From Owenia fusiformis (taxonomy: Eukaryota > Annelida > Polychaeta > Sabellida > Oweniidae), in the NCBI GenBank assembly GCA_903813345.2, contig CAIIXF020000004.1, positions 29,081,985-29,145,984 on the forward strand: a stretch of 64,000 bases of DNA, given 5' to 3'. Every line of letters starts with the position of its first letter. Within the stretch, counting starts at the first letter, position 1. The notes below the pieces were generated by a model. That model had not been told where the DNA came from. It was given only the letters and a program-made list of their open reading frames with translations, and did no database searches. The position numbers were made by a program, and so were the translations under genes. This document shows, piece by piece, positions 34,346 through 46,085 of the stretch.

Positions 34346-35359
34346 TGTTTCAAGATGAGAGTTTATTTAAGTAAAAGACAATGCTTGAGATATATAAAGT
34401 GTATAGCTTTATAAACCCAACATAGGGAAGTGAAGTATTATATTCAAAACTACATGGATATATTTTACATAGACTGGTCCATTATGCTATATAGGGGTGA
34501 TAGGTTCTTAAAGCTCATATTGCAACATCCTTTCTTTTCTCAAAGTTAAGTTTCAGTTTACAGTATCATGAATTCTCAATTACAAATTCTAATAGCCTTT
34601 CCTTTTTTATCTAAAATGAGTGTTGACATATTTATACCATCATGTACAGAAGAGTAGTGTCCAGTATCAAATTCTAGAGATTGTTTATGTTATAAGCTCT
34701 GGGAACTCGACTGATAACCTTATGAGGTCAATGATGTAGTGTTAAAATAAGAATATAAGCTTGTAGTAAATGTAACTATAGCTGAGTATATGTCCACTTA
34801 TAATAATTAATAAGTATCAAGTGTCTTGTTCCAAAACCAAAAAACAAGACTGGAATTTCACACTTGTGCTATTTCAACAATTAAAAAGATTGAATTCTAA
34901 GTGTTTCTTCCTGCTTGTGACAGGTTGGTCACATAATAAATCTGTTTTTGTCAGTTTAAAATGTTTTTCTCATGTGAGTCAGCATAAATCTATATGGTAA
35001 GTTTCCACACTCTGATTATGCAGGATATATGGTTTTTAAGCAAGTTTCAGAAACGTTAAATTAAGTCCAATTTTGTTTCAACACAAAATTCATCAGATAT
35101 TGATGTTATCATCTTGTTTCATGGTCACTTAGATACTTTGGTTGCCTTCTAATGGTGTATTTGTTGATTTTACACAGATCTCAGTGCCAGGTGATTTTTA
35201 ACTGGTATAGGAATATTAGATTTTGTTGGCATAGGCTTTTTATCAGTGCCAGAAGTATTATTAGTTGATTTGTACTTTTTGATCTTGTGATGATAGGACT
35301 TCTGAGTAAAACAGAAACTAGATCTTGATTCTCAGAATTATTTTCTGACCTTACAATTT
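34346..35359. other. AT-rich region without recognised gene
   Basis: No splice-supported exon or repeat seen. Confidence 0.4.
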
Positions 35360-35752
35360 CTAAGTTTCTTGGTGCAATAGAGTTTTCTTCTGTGAATCTG
35401 TCAATGGGTCCTCTTTAGTTTTCCTTAAATATACTCTATTTCGTCTGTAAATAGTGGAGTGTTCTGTTTCAACTTCGTAAGATCTGTCATCAAGTCTTTT
35501 GTGAACCACAGCTTTTCCAATTTTTTCCCTCAATTTTAAAGGTTTCACTCTCACAACATCCCCTTCATTCAAAATATCAAGATTTTTAGCGCCTTTGTTA
35601 AAGTGTACAGCTTGTTTTTGCTGTTTTGAAATGAGTTTTTCTTTGATGTCTGAATTTTGTTGTGTCAATAATGATGTGACAGTTGGTAGGAGTGTTTTTG
35701 TATGTCTGTTCATCAAGATATGCCTGAAAGCGATATTTTTACTCATTGTCAA
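35360..35752 (-). pseudogene. gypsy integrase C-terminal tail
   Basis: About 130 codons. Begins with L-M-N-R-H-T-K-T-L-L-P-T, the segment that follows the integrase core in many gypsy elements, then a basic spacer, then N-E-G-D-V-V-R-V-K-P, V-V-H-K-R-L, R-S-Y-E-V-E-T and Y-R-R-N-R-V-Y-L-R-K, the usual C-terminal barrel. The catalytic core should lie at higher coordinates but is absent; 35.9-36.2 kb holds only an unrecognised Pro/Ser-rich open stretch. Confidence 0.75.
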
Positions 35753-36502
35753 GAGAATGTAGATATAAACATCTTATCCAAAACAACTGAAAACAAGCAG
35801 GATCATTTAAATGCGCTAAAATCAGACATCAAAAGGTGTATGTTAATGTTAACTGGTGAAGAATGTTTAAAACTGGTGGTCTTCATTCAAGTTTGATCCC
35901 AACCCCTAATTTAGTCATGGAAATTCAGTTTCCATGGGGTGGGATCAATCTCTCCCATGGCCTCCCCCAGGAGGGAATCCCTAGGCATTGATGGGTTGTG
36001 ATGTGATGTCATAATAGCAGTACTGCTACAAAATGTGGATTTTGGTTGATATTGTTCAGATATAGCTTGTCTCTGTACTGGAGATTTATCAGACAGGTCA
36101 GCAGATTTCAATTGTCCAGGAGAGGGCATCATTGGAGGACCAGATGAGACAGCAGGTTGAGTTTTGGGGTTTACATATGTTACCAGAGGTACAGATTTTG
36201 ACACAGATGTTGGCTCAGCAGGAGTAACTTAGGACAAGGCAGGCGCAGTAGTGTGCACAGTGGCTGCTGCTGCCCGTAGCTTTCCCATCCTCTTCTTTTT
36301 GCCTGCTCGGCAGCCACAGCGGTACCAAGCAGGTATCTTCTTGACCGCGTGCCTGCAGGCTACAGGCCTATCATTTCTGACGTAGTGTACATTAAGCTCA
36401 TAATAGTTTTCATCTGCACCCCACGAGGCTGCATTTATCTTACAGCTTTACATTCCTGGAATACACAAGTTAAATTAAGTATACATTTCAACGTATTACA
36501 AT

Positions 36503-36909
36503 TCATATCCCTCCAACCACCCAGGCATATTTCTGGTTCTCCTGGAAGGAGGGGAAGCAATGGTATTTAGTAGGTTCATCCGGAGCATCCTCTGGCAGCT
36601 CATTTGACAAAACTGGAGGTCCAGCTGAACTTTGGTAAAGCTTCAACCGATTTTGGTGTACCACAGTGAGCCTACCACTGTCCAACAAGACCTCATACAG
36701 CAAATCGGAAATTTGACGAGTAATCTTAAAGGGATCATGCCCAAAATTGCTAAGTTTAGGGCTTCGCCCTTCTTTAATCGCAGGCACATGCAACCAAACA
36801 GCATCACCCTCTTGATAGGCCTGTACATGCATCTTAAGTTCATAATTTCTCTTGGTGGTCGACCTAGATACAAGTCACTTAGCCAGGTGTGATATGGATC
36901 AAGGATCAT
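36503..36909 (-). pseudogene. second gypsy integrase tail, different lineage
   Basis: Starts in one frame with a D-L-Y-L-G-R-P-P-R segment (about 36890-36860) and continues in another (36832-36503) with Q-E-G-D-A-V-W-L-H-V-P, G-R-S-P-K-L, G-H-D-P-F-K-I-T-R and V-V-H-Q-N-R-L-K-L-Y. This WLH-type tail is like the element at 1-5 kb in style and unlike 35360-35752, so at least two gypsy lineages left fragments here. Confidence 0.75.
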
Positions 36910-37060
36910 TGTTGGAATATAGCAAGGATCTAAGGTATGGGCATAGGGCTTGTTGTAAATATCTGGGGTGTGCAGTAAATCACATCTATCCCTTCTATAT
37001 GTTCCTCCATTTGAAGCTTTGACCTCATAAGATCTTGGTCATACTTTCTTGAGTACTTGT
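36901..37060 (-). pseudogene. gypsy pol tail fragment (YEVKASNGGTYRR), copy 1
   Basis: Minus-strand reading P-R-S-Y-E-V-K-A-S-N-G-G-T-Y-R-R-D-R is the C-terminal barrel of a gypsy integrase; a TGA precedes it. The same block, without that stop, is at 48240-48520. Both sit next to a copy of the P2X7-C-like exon. Confidence 0.65.
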
Positions 37061-37244
37061 GCAGTAGTTCCCCATGCCATGTGCCCCAATACAATGCCCA
37101 ATGCTACTACAATAAATGACAAATCCTCAAATAACAATCTTTTTTATTTATTTTTCATCAGATGTCTTATAATTACATTGACATTTCTGTTTAATGATGG
37201 AAGCTGACACTGCAAAGTGAAACAATGATTTAAAGCATACTTAC

Positions 37245-37476
37245 TGGTCTTTTGGAAACACAGTCAGTGGGGTTAGCTCCGCAACAAACCGTTTCCAATA
37301 AAGTTGGCATTGGCCTACAGTTTGAGCAAGTACACCATCCGACAAGAGGATCTTGGTTTGTACGTGGGGGCTCTGGTGGTACAGACTCCAAAATTTCAAA
37401 TAATATTCCGGGAACTCTTTCTAGCACCTTCAGGAGGAGACTGACAATCAGTAATTGGAAGTCTTGATATGGCTTG
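37245..37476 (-). pseudogene. P2X7 C-terminal-like zinc exon, copy 1
   Basis: Bounded on the minus strand by TTCATTTTTCAG acceptor and GTAAGT donor. Encodes L-L-K-V-L-E-R-V-P-G-I-L-F-E-I-L-E, then W-C-T-C-S-N-C-R-P-M-P-T, C-C-G-A-N-P-T-D-C. This Cys pattern matches the intracellular C-terminal (ballast) domain of P2X7, which in many invertebrates occurs in proteins without a channel. Compared with the copy at 48835-49049, two bases are missing near the exon start (at about 37445), so the acceptor-side frame runs out and the domain frame is open only further in. Confidence 0.65.
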
Positions 37477-37683
37477 CTGAAAAATGAAAAATCAATTTAT
37501 ATTTGTTGATGTTTATTGCAATACCTAATACCACAGGGTCCATGTATGTTACTTTTTGGTATGGATGGACCATGCTCCCCCAGAATTTTTTTTAATTTAG
37601 ACCCTCTCTGGTGCATTTTAAGCATATCTCAGCACAACATTCCCAATAATAAAAACAAGAAAAAATTGTGTTTTTTGAAAACT

Positions 37684-40326
37684 TTACTCGACTTTGACTA
37701 AAAAACTTTGTCTTTGACTAATATAAAGGCATACAGCCTTTATCTGATCCAGTGTGGCTTTGATGTTGGTATCTGATGATGAGTGGCATATAACCAGGTT
37801 CAAGGCATGTGAACTACAATGTGTGTAAGCTGCAAGGGGTGCACCTGCTGCCTTCACATAAGCTTGGGCACCATCACGTTCACAAGACATGTTTGCAGCC
37901 TTATCATAACACTGGCTCCTCATGAGTTCTATGGGGATTTGCTGGTCTTCTAGGGATCGGACAATGGCTCCTCCAACATCACATCCACGTACACGCTCCA
38001 GGGGTTTAAATTCCAGAAATTCTTCTCTAATATTGTTGTTCTCATCAACAATGCGAATACAAAGAGGCATAAACTCCTGGTCATGTGATGTCACCTCGTC
38101 GGCCATTATGCCATAGAACTTGGCCTGTCTGACTTCTTTGATTAGATTTTCATGGGGGAAACTGGCAATTACATCAATCATCTCATTCTGTGAGCTAGGG
38201 CTAGTATATCGTGCATTTGCTCGAGCAGCTTCAAGATGGGATTTCAGGTCTTCATCATGCTCTGACATTGCTCTGAGGAATGCTAGGAAATTTCCAGGAT
38301 TCACTTCAAAGTCATTGTACTTCTATATGTCATTAATGAAACTCACACCAGATGTCAAGAATTCTGTCACCTGCTCTCGCAGCATCGTCCCTGTTACTCT
38401 CCCAGTTTGCGTCACCACACTGGTGAAGAAACAATCCCCATCATAGGGAACTGGGCACATCAGTGTGAACTGGCCTTTTTCCCAACTTCTTCGAGGAATG
38501 CATTAAGATCTTCCTTCCTCTGAGCTTCCTACTCGGTAGCAGAATCTACTGACTGCTGGAGAATCCTCTCCATCCCCTGCCGAGGATCTCCTGCAACCAT
38601 AAGCAAATCTAAGATTCTAGTATTTAAGCAAAAATGTAGAAAAAATACAAGTCCAAGACTAAGAAAAAATTGGACAGCACCTCCCGGGTACTGGGAGCTT
38701 TGAGGGTAAGGTTGCTTAATCTTTCATCAATATTAATGAACAAGAATATTGCAATATTGCTGTAGCACTACTTGGAATATTTTTATCAAAAAAATGTAAG
38801 TCTAAAAAACATAAATCTGAAACCGAAAAAAATTGGACATGTGTATATGGATCGTCTGGCCCTATAAGTTCCTTCAATTTTCACTTATTACAATGTTATT
38901 AATGTTTTTGTGCGATAATTTTTACAACTTTTTAAAATCTCACTTCAAGCCATTACTTTTTAGTATCTCTCATTTCATTGGTCAATAGCGCTGCACGAGT
39001 TGAGTTAAACGTGAGTGTTGATTGGATGGGTTTTGTGGCGGCAATTTCAAACCTCAAAGTCGTATTATTTAGCTGCAGAACTTTCAATATTTTAGGCTCG
39101 ATTTCAAATCTTAAAAAAATTGGGGGAAAAAGGGGGGGGGGCAATCGCCCCCAACGTCCCCCCCCCCCCTTCCAACGCCCCCCCCCCCCTTCCAACGCCC
39201 CCCCCCCTTCCAACGCCCCCCCCCCCCTTCCAACGCCCCCCCCTTCCAACGCCAATGTTAACGACCCCATGTGGGCACATAACAGTGGCCAATCCACCAA
39301 GTCATAAAAGATTAACAATTTTTGATGCTATTTGTGAGGCAGCACTGTTTCACATTTACAATTTTTAAAGTGTAATTGTAATTCAATGGAGACAATTGCA
39401 GAAGACTACAGATATATTTTCAAAAAACATTTTTATAACCATATGCATGTTTTAAGTTGCCTGTCAGTCGTGTCTTTTTTTCCATATTACATGCTACTAT
39501 TACATTCTAACATGAATTATATAACACAAACCTGAACAGTTGAACACTTTTTCATAGGCTTCATCTTCATACTCTGATCCAAAGGATAATGTCATGCTTT
39601 GAACCTTTGTTGTCAATGTTGATTTGTTTGGCAAACCTTTTTATTATATCTGTCAACTGAAAATTGCAGGCTTATATTTGATATTGATGAATTGCAAGGG
39701 TACTATTCTTTTCCATGATTGGATATTGGCCATGATATCCCGGGAAAATCATAGTATATCCTATCCATCCTCTCATTTGACAATAATATCAATTAAACCT
39801 CAAATGATTTAAAATATCAAGTATTTAATCAAACTAAACAGGAATTATAAAAATAAATTACCTGAAAACATCTAAATTGTTTTAACAAACGCATGATGCA
39901 TGGAACTATATTTTAGGACAAGGATTCTCATTTGTTAAACCATTTCCGACATTACATTCAAAAACAATTAAAAATATTCGTCAACCTTCACCAACTCTTT
40001 GATTGACAAATGATCTAATTACCCTTTCATGGAACAGCAATCTATCCAAAAGCTCTTCAGGTACCACCTCATTATTTGCTAACCGTTCCTCTTCATCTTT
40101 TTTTCTAAACATAAATTGAAGTTAATGAAACTTACAACAGATTGGGAAAATATTGAAAACATTTCTAACAGATATCATAATTTTATATGTGACAAGCGTT
40201 ATTCACTGATACCGCATAAAGTATGATAAATAATGTTTGTAGATGAAAAACTAACCTTGAACGTTTTTTTGTATTCAGTATTGTAAACTGAAGACTTGTG
40301 TGTTTTGCCCTAGCCAAGGACTCCAT
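37684..40326 (-). pseudogene. spliced OTU-like plus hAT (DUF4371) gene
   Basis: Exons read on the minus strand: 40326-40256 (starts M-E-S-L-A-R-A, phase 2), 40104-40023 (K-K-D-E-E-E-R-L, phase 0), 39604-39532 (S-E-Y-E-D-E-A-Y-E, phase 1) and from 38590 onward; all junctions have AG/GT and all phases agree. The last exon has a TAG near 38528, a one-base shift near 38480, then P-V-P-Y-D-G-D-C-F-F-T-S-V with L-R-E-Q-V-T-E-F-L, like the start of an OTU cysteine protease, a TAG near 38326, and in the same frame a hAT transposase domain (38304-37684: A-R-Y-T-S-P-S-S-Q-N-E, I-M-A-D-E-V-T, C-Y-D-K-A-A-N-M, H-C-S-S-H-A-L-N-L-V). The 3' half of the hAT domain, including the dimerisation region, is missing. 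Confidence 0.7.
39125..39257. repeat. C-run tandem repeat (CCTTCCAACGCCCCCCCCC)
   Basis: Five units of about 18-22 bp differing in C-run length, preceded by GGGGGGGGGGCAATCGCCCCC. The overlapping proline/glycine-rich open frames on both strands arise from this repeat. It sits inside the intron between exons 39532 and 38590 of the preceding gene. Confidence 0.85.
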
Positions 40327-40529
40327 GAATCAAAGTTTGGTTGCAAGTCTAAATGTTAAAATAACTTAAACAGCATATGAACCATATTATTTTAATTATT
40401 CATTTTTTTATAAAAAGATGTCGGTATTGTAAACAGTATGGTTGTTATTCAGAAGTTGAACAACCGCATGATTTTACATCAAGGTAGAAGAAGGTGTAAC
40501 GAATAAAGGAATATGCTAACATCGTTTAA

Positions 40530-41500
40530 AACCTCACAATGACGTGTTATATTCTAAAACCAAGTGGTGTGAATTTGGGCAAACAAATGTTGTACGCAAG
40601 AGACGTAATATGTCGGTCATCGCTAAATCACTGTTGTTTTCCCTCCTCTTGTTGTTATTCGTTCTATACATATCTAGTTGCGTATTTTTTACGTGTTAAT
40701 GATGATCCTGAATATGGCCCCACACTCTGTGTTGGGGACATAAAAAAGTACCATTTCATTATGGAGAAATAAGAATAATGACAAAAGCACTGGTTATCCG
40801 TTTCAGCAATTCTGTATTAACATATTTTTAAACAAAGTCAGTGTCCAAATGTGAAAAGTTCGTTCAGTTCTTTGGCTTTGTCCATGATTGCATTGGTGTA
40901 TGTTTGTATCTGCCCCCTCCTGACGTTCCATAGATTTTCTGACGAAGGAGTGCTTTAGGATCACAACCAATCTCTCCATGAGACCTGAAAAAAATGAATA
41001 ATCATTTATACTTATACATAACTACCTAATAAAGGAACATCGATTAAAACCTCACAATGCCGTGTTATATTCTATAACCAAGTGGTGTGAATTTGGGCAA
41101 ACAAATGTTGTACGCAAGAGACGTAATATGTCTGTCATCGCTAAATCACTTGTTTTCCACACCTGAAATGTTCAAAACAAATAATAAGTGTTCAAGGTGT
41201 TAGTTATTAGCCATTTGTTCAAATAGTGTTAATGATGATCCTGAATATGGCCCCACACGTGTTGGGGACATAAAAAAGTACCATTTCTTTATGGAGAAAT
41301 AAAAATAATGACAAAAGCACTGGTTATCCGTTTCAATTCTTTATTAACATATCATGATTAATATACATATTCATGATATACTAATTAATTTCAATGTCCA
41401 AATGTGAATAAATTCCTGGATTTCCTTTGCTTTCTCCCTGATAGTGTTTGTGTATACTTCTATTTGTCCCCTTCTAACGCCCGCGGTCGTTTTGTGTACC
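40530..41500 (-). repeat. ~450-bp tandem duplication carrying a short exon-like block
   Basis: About 40530-40985 and 41035-41500 align over two long blocks (CAAGTGGTGTGAATTTGGGC and GTTAATGATGATCCTGAATA regions) with about 505 bp offset. On the minus strand both end in a related peptide: V-R-R-G-Q-I-Q-T-Y-T-N-A-I-M-D-K-A-K-E in one and V-R-R-G-Q-I-E-V-Y-T-N-T-I-R-E-K-A-K-E in the other. The peptide is more conserved than the flanks, suggesting former coding function; family not recognised. Confidence 0.65.
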
Positions 41501-42822
41501 GAACAGTGGCTGCAGCTGTACGTATATGGATTTTGCTAGCAGTGTGACAAATTTTGATAAAATTGTTTTAAGCAAAATATTGCTTAAATATTCACTGCAT
41601 AGAGGCTTGGACAAATGGTCCCATGATTGAATCACAGATTCTTCCTCCCCAAGCTCCTTGAGAATATTTTCTTTATATTTGCATTATTTGAACTAATGCT
41701 GCTAATATTCAAGGTATCTCTTACCACAAAAAATTGATATACAAGGGGGGACACTACATACAGACCTCCTCGGTTTACTTGTGATGTCCATGTATTACAA
41801 TAATCTCCAAAAGCTTCACACTGGGAGGGGCATTCATAAGCTTCTGTATGATGCAAAGACTCCAGACATTCAATATATTTTGAATATTTCTCCCCTTTGA
41901 ATTTCTTGTATTGATGAATCAAAGAGTATGGATAATTCAAGCAATATAGGAGAGTGTGGCCTCTTCATCCTTAGCTATAGTACCAGGTGATTGTGTTCCA
42001 GCTCACTATCCGAGGGCACCTTGACAAATTTAGAACATAATGTTCTGAAAAAGTTGTCTAAAATTTTCATATTTAATAGTTGATCAGTAAATGCAATATT
42101 AAAAAATGAGTAAAACTCCACAAATAAATGTCTAGTTGACTCATCTATTTTAAGATTATGAAAGGATTAGAAGATTGATTGTATCATGTTGGATTTTAAA
42201 TGTGCATTATTCCCAGCAATAAGACAAGGGTATACTAGATTTAGAAGATCAGTAGGGAAGTTTCCATCGGAAGATCTAGACTTGATCTCTTCTGCTGCAT
42301 CAATGGCCAGTCTTCCTCTAGAACTATTTGGATAAACATCTTTCAATGGATCCTTGACTATTTGTTCTATAGCCTTTGTGAATGTGGCCTCAGCTGTTGT
42401 TGCTATGTGAATGTGTCCTCAGCTGTTGTTGCTATGTGAATGTGTCCTCAGCTGTTGTTGCTATGTGAATGTGTCCTCAGCTGTTGTTGCTATGTGAATG
42501 TGTCCTCAGCTGTTGTTGCTATGTGAATGTGTCCTCAGCTGTTGTTGCTATGTGAATGTGTCCTCAGCTGTTGTTGCTATGTGAATGTGTCCTCAGCTGT
42601 TGTTGCTATGTGAATGTGTCCTCAGCTGTTGTTGCTATGTGAATGTGTCCTCAGCTGTTGTTGCTATGTGAATGTGTCCTCAGCTGTTGTTGCTATGTGA
42701 ATGTGTCCTCAGCTGTTGTTGCTATGTGAATGTGTCCTCAGCTGTTGTTGCTATGTGAATGTGTCCTCAGCTGTTGTTGCTAGAAACTCATCTGTTGGGA
42801 TATTTCCAGATAATTGTTTGCC
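41500..42822 (-). pseudogene. transposase-like C-terminal coding region, interrupted by a minisatellite
   Basis: An exon begins at 42822 after a TATTTTCAG acceptor. It reads N-I-P-T-D-E-F-L-A-T-T-A-E, is then broken by the 29-bp repeat (next entry), and resumes with A-I-E-Q-I-V-K-D-P-L-K-D-V-Y-P, about 100 further residues with one stop near 42178, a frame change near 41960, and then the segment 41940-41632 with E-C-P-S-Q-C-E-A-F and V-N-R-G-G-L-Y-V-V-S. A short leucine-rich continuation lies at 41640-41500. The N-R-G-G-L block is reminiscent of the C-terminal part of P-element/THAP9-like transposases; I cannot confirm this. Confidence 0.5.
42391..42783. repeat. 29-bp minisatellite, about 13.5 near-perfect copies
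   Basis: Unit CCTCAGCTGTTGTTGCTATG + TGAATGTGT, almost invariant across copies; only the first differs (GTGGCCTCAG). Homogeneity implies recent expansion. On the minus strand each unit contributes a TAG (CACATAG), and 29 is not a multiple of three. Confidence 0.95.
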
Positions 42823-43180
42823 TGAAAATATGAAAATATGAATACATACACATGCTTATCAAAATGAATCTTCCGCATGAGCTAGAACTATTTGACATTT
42901 TAGAATAGGTGAACAGAAATCTCATTGATGATCAAGTTCTAATATCAGTGTTCGCGCTAGCCATTGAAAGGAAGAGGTGCGTTTATTGGCAAATACCCCT
43001 ACACAGTGTATGGTCAAAATGAATAATTCTTTGGCGTAACATGAAGAATAGAATGTCATATAACTCTTTGGAATATATTAAAGTGCTCGGGCACACATAG
43101 GCTGAGATAGGGGCCATTTAATTCAGTAAGGTTGTATTGACTTACATGGTGCTATGCATCATTGACTTAACATGAGGATA

Positions 43181-43340
43181 CAAGATACTTGTGTGCATAT
43201 AAATGTAATAATTAAAGCAGAATATTCATTTTGAAAAATCAGATGAATTTTTTTTTTCATGGGGAGATCCCAATGGAATATGCATATGGTCCTTTCTGAG
43301 TCCCAGGGACACAACCCATTTGAAAAATTTGCGTCCCATC
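43181..43340. repeat. dispersed repeat, copy 1 (partner 46426-46588)
   Basis: CAAGATACTTGTGTGCATAT through CCATTTGAAAAATTTG is shared with 46426-46588 in the same orientation with a handful of differences. Confidence 0.85.
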
Positions 43341-43539
43341 TCATATCGCCTGCTTGGAAGCAGAAGGGGTTATGTGCACTAATTCTGATTTTGAGAAAAT
43401 GCAAAAACAAACTTTGAAACCCAATATAAATTCAAGTATATGGATATTGCATATAATTTTTATACATAAACATTCAGAATGATAATATCTAACATGTGTT
43501 AAGTGTCCATTGTGAAAGGTTACCTAATTAAAAAGATAT

Positions 43540-44510
43540 TCAAGATATTGAGCAGTCGGACACATTCATAAGAATTTTGTCAGAAAGCTTTCTGTCAACT
43601 TCAAGAGATGAGAAATAGGGGTGAAATTCATTAGGAATGGTTAGGCTTTGACATAGTGATAACAAATCTTTCTTTTTTGCTGATGATATTGGTAATTTAT
43701 GACTGTATAGTTGATTTGGACCATGTATCCATTTTCCTGGATTTCCTATTTTAGTTCTGGTCCCACTTCTTACGTTTACTTCCATAAACTCATCTTCATT
43801 GAAGAAGTTGTTAAAAAATATACTATTTGGGGAGGACTTTTTCACTCTAATCCATCTTATTTTTAACCAGTTTATTTGCTTGGAATTGATGTCAAACTTT
43901 AAGTTTGAACACTGCTTTCTGACAAACTGTTTCCAGTCATTGACATCATTGTATTTTAAAGGAACAACAAGATAAGGATTGTTTTTTCTAGAAAGGGTGA
44001 TGACAGTGTTCCACTGACTTGGAACGAACACTTCTGTTTTTTTGCACGTTCAATGTTTGAATGAACAGAGTCCACCTCCATTTGCGTGTGACCAGATTCA
44101 AGGAATTTATGATTAATTTCTTCAAGGCTAGGTATATTAGTAACTGAGTGTAAATGGCTCACTGCAACGAATTGATTTCTATTTTGGCCTCCACAGGTAT
44201 CTGACCAATAGGTTATTTTTTTAAGGTTTCTAGTCGATAAACAAATTGACTTTCTGTTTTTAACTAGACAGGTAGCTATTTCATTGGCCATTGGCACCAC
44301 GACGAGCTTGGGAAATTCACTGGTCATAGGCGATAGAAGGCCAATGTCTGACTCCTCCATTGTGGCACTAACCGGCACGGACGACTCCACGAGGGGTGCT
44401 GACTTTTTCTTTCTCCACACAGCAATTGGTATCTTGGAAGGTTTAGGCTTCGACCTGACCTTCTTAGTGATGGGTGTTTGTAATAAAACCCGGGCCCTCT
44501 CTCTGAACAA
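43540..44510 (-). pseudogene. second DDE-like transposon gene (SDTCGGQNRN type)
   Basis: Minus-strand frame 44510-43956 has a basic N-terminus (K-V-R-S-K-P-K-P-S-K), a Ser/Val-rich spacer, then I-T-Y-W-S-D-T-C-G-G-Q-N-R-N and H-K-F-L-E-S-G-H-T-Q-M-E-V-D-S-V-H-S-N-I-E, after which coding continues in another frame (44031-43540; V-P-S-Q-W, then W-L-K-I-R-W-I). One frame change near 44035 is enough to join them in sense; I do not write the joined form. Genes with the S-D-x-C-G-G-Q-N-R-N and S-G-H-T-x-x-E-x-D-S motifs recur across invertebrates and look like the second Asp and the last acidic residue of a DDE/DDD nuclease. Upstream nuclease part is missing. Confidence 0.65.
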
Positions 44511-44553
44511 ATACTTGGTAGCGAGGCTAGGGCCGGGAATATTACGAAACTAA

Positions 44554-45860
44554 ATTTCGACTTGGTCTTGAATTGAGTTAATCAAATTATTTGCTTGGTC
44601 ATTAATGGAAAATTTGGAATAATATAATACTGGAAGGTGCTGACACCTTTAAATGACAACTGGACTGAAATAGTGCAAACTGTGGGAGGGGGTGATTGCA
44701 ATGTATAATGATATAAATGGAATCTCTAACACAACTTGCACCTAAGTATTCTCAACAGATTGCAAATGTGAGCCCGATATGACCCCTTAAATATATGGGC
44801 TTTAAATAAAATTGAATCAATCTGTTGAAAATAAACTTAGATCAAATTGACCAATTTTACGCAAAACAACAGACAAAGAAATTAAGATTATATAGTTTTA
44901 ATAATGACATAAATTTGAATATACTGTATAAAATGGTATATTTAAAGAGGAATATTTACATAATCAGAGTCACGAAGTTCGAACGAATAAGAAACTGTTA
45001 ACTCTCAACAGGAACGATCTTAGTATTGAACTTACTCTTGATTAAGAATCTCACATATCTCACAAATCCCTCATTTCCGACATTGAACTACACTTACATG
45101 ACTAATTCCCACTATGCACTTGACCTGAACAATATCAGCCCTACAGTGACATTTAGTAGCTTAAAATAATGAAACGCCCAAAAAGCCAGGAATCTTGGAA
45201 ATACACTGAACAGAAGATATTCCTTACAAAGCCTGACAGAAATTTAATTGAATATTCAAGAAGTTGGAAAGTATAAAAAATGAGTTTAAACTGAAACAAC
45301 CTTATCCCCTGAAATGCATCAAGGTTCCGAGATCTCAAAACCACGAGGTTGAGAACTTAAAGGAACTGAGACAATGAGATTTCGGTTATAAACTGGAAAC
45401 AAAAAGTAACTCATATAATTGAGAAGTTTTAGCCTTGCGGTAATCGACAAAAAAGCGGCTCCCCAGAATCCTGAACAATAGCCCAAGATTCCTTTAGAAT
45501 AAAACCTACAACCAATTAAATGTAAATGAAAGAACTAAAATGTTCTAAAATATCTGCATTCGATAGAAATGTAATCAAGAATCCCAAGGGTGCTTAAGCT
45601 CAAACACCCAGGAATTCACTATACGTAAATCCCATGTGGAACCTCGATTACACTCAACCCAAGGCAGATAATAGAGTTTTACAAGCGCAAACTCTAATTA
45701 ATGAAATAATAAAAAATGTTGAAAATGCCAAAGTAACTTCGCTAAATAATGCAAAGTATTAACAAGAAATTTTGATTTGCAAAGATAAAGTTAAGTAAAG
45801 AATTTCTTACGCCATGGATGCCAGACTGAAATCTACATTATAGCCTAGTCTTGTTTATAA
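44554..45860. other. AT-rich, no gene recognised
   Basis: Only chance frames on both strands. Confidence 0.4.
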
Positions 45861-45879
45861 TCCTAAAATGTCCATCCAT

Positions 45880-46085
45880 AATTCTGGTTTTCCAAGTTCA
45901 TTTCCCAACTCTAGCAGTTCAATTTATCCTATGTTTCTCCCATGTTCACTTTCTCAATCTCAAATCTACCTTCTAGTTTCTTCTAAGTTTCTCTCATCTT
46001 CACTATCTCGGCTTCAAATCTACATTCTAGTTTCTCCCTAAGTTTCTCTCATCTTCACGATCTCAGCCTCAAATCTACATTCTGC
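45880..46085. repeat. ~55-bp tandem repeat, three units
   Basis: CTCAAATCTACCTTCTAG, TTTCTTCTAAGTTTCTCTC, ATCTTCACTATCTC-type unit repeated at about 45955, 46010 and 46065. Confidence 0.75.

Noticed and set aside
38953-39368. Proline- or glycine-rich frames on both strands
   Set aside because: They come from C-run tandem repeats in an intron.
39541-39604. Using a later AG (before ATGACATTA) as the acceptor of the third OTU-hAT exon
   Set aside because: With the donor read as GTAATT the preceding exon ends in phase 0, which fits the earlier AG directly.
31421-41940. Joining the THAP exon (31.6 kb) and the N-R-G-G-L transposase-like segment (41.6-41.9 kb) as one P-like element
   Set aside because: Both are on the minus strand, but the THAP part lies downstream of the C-terminal-like part, so the order is wrong; the THAP exon splices well to 28.85 kb instead.
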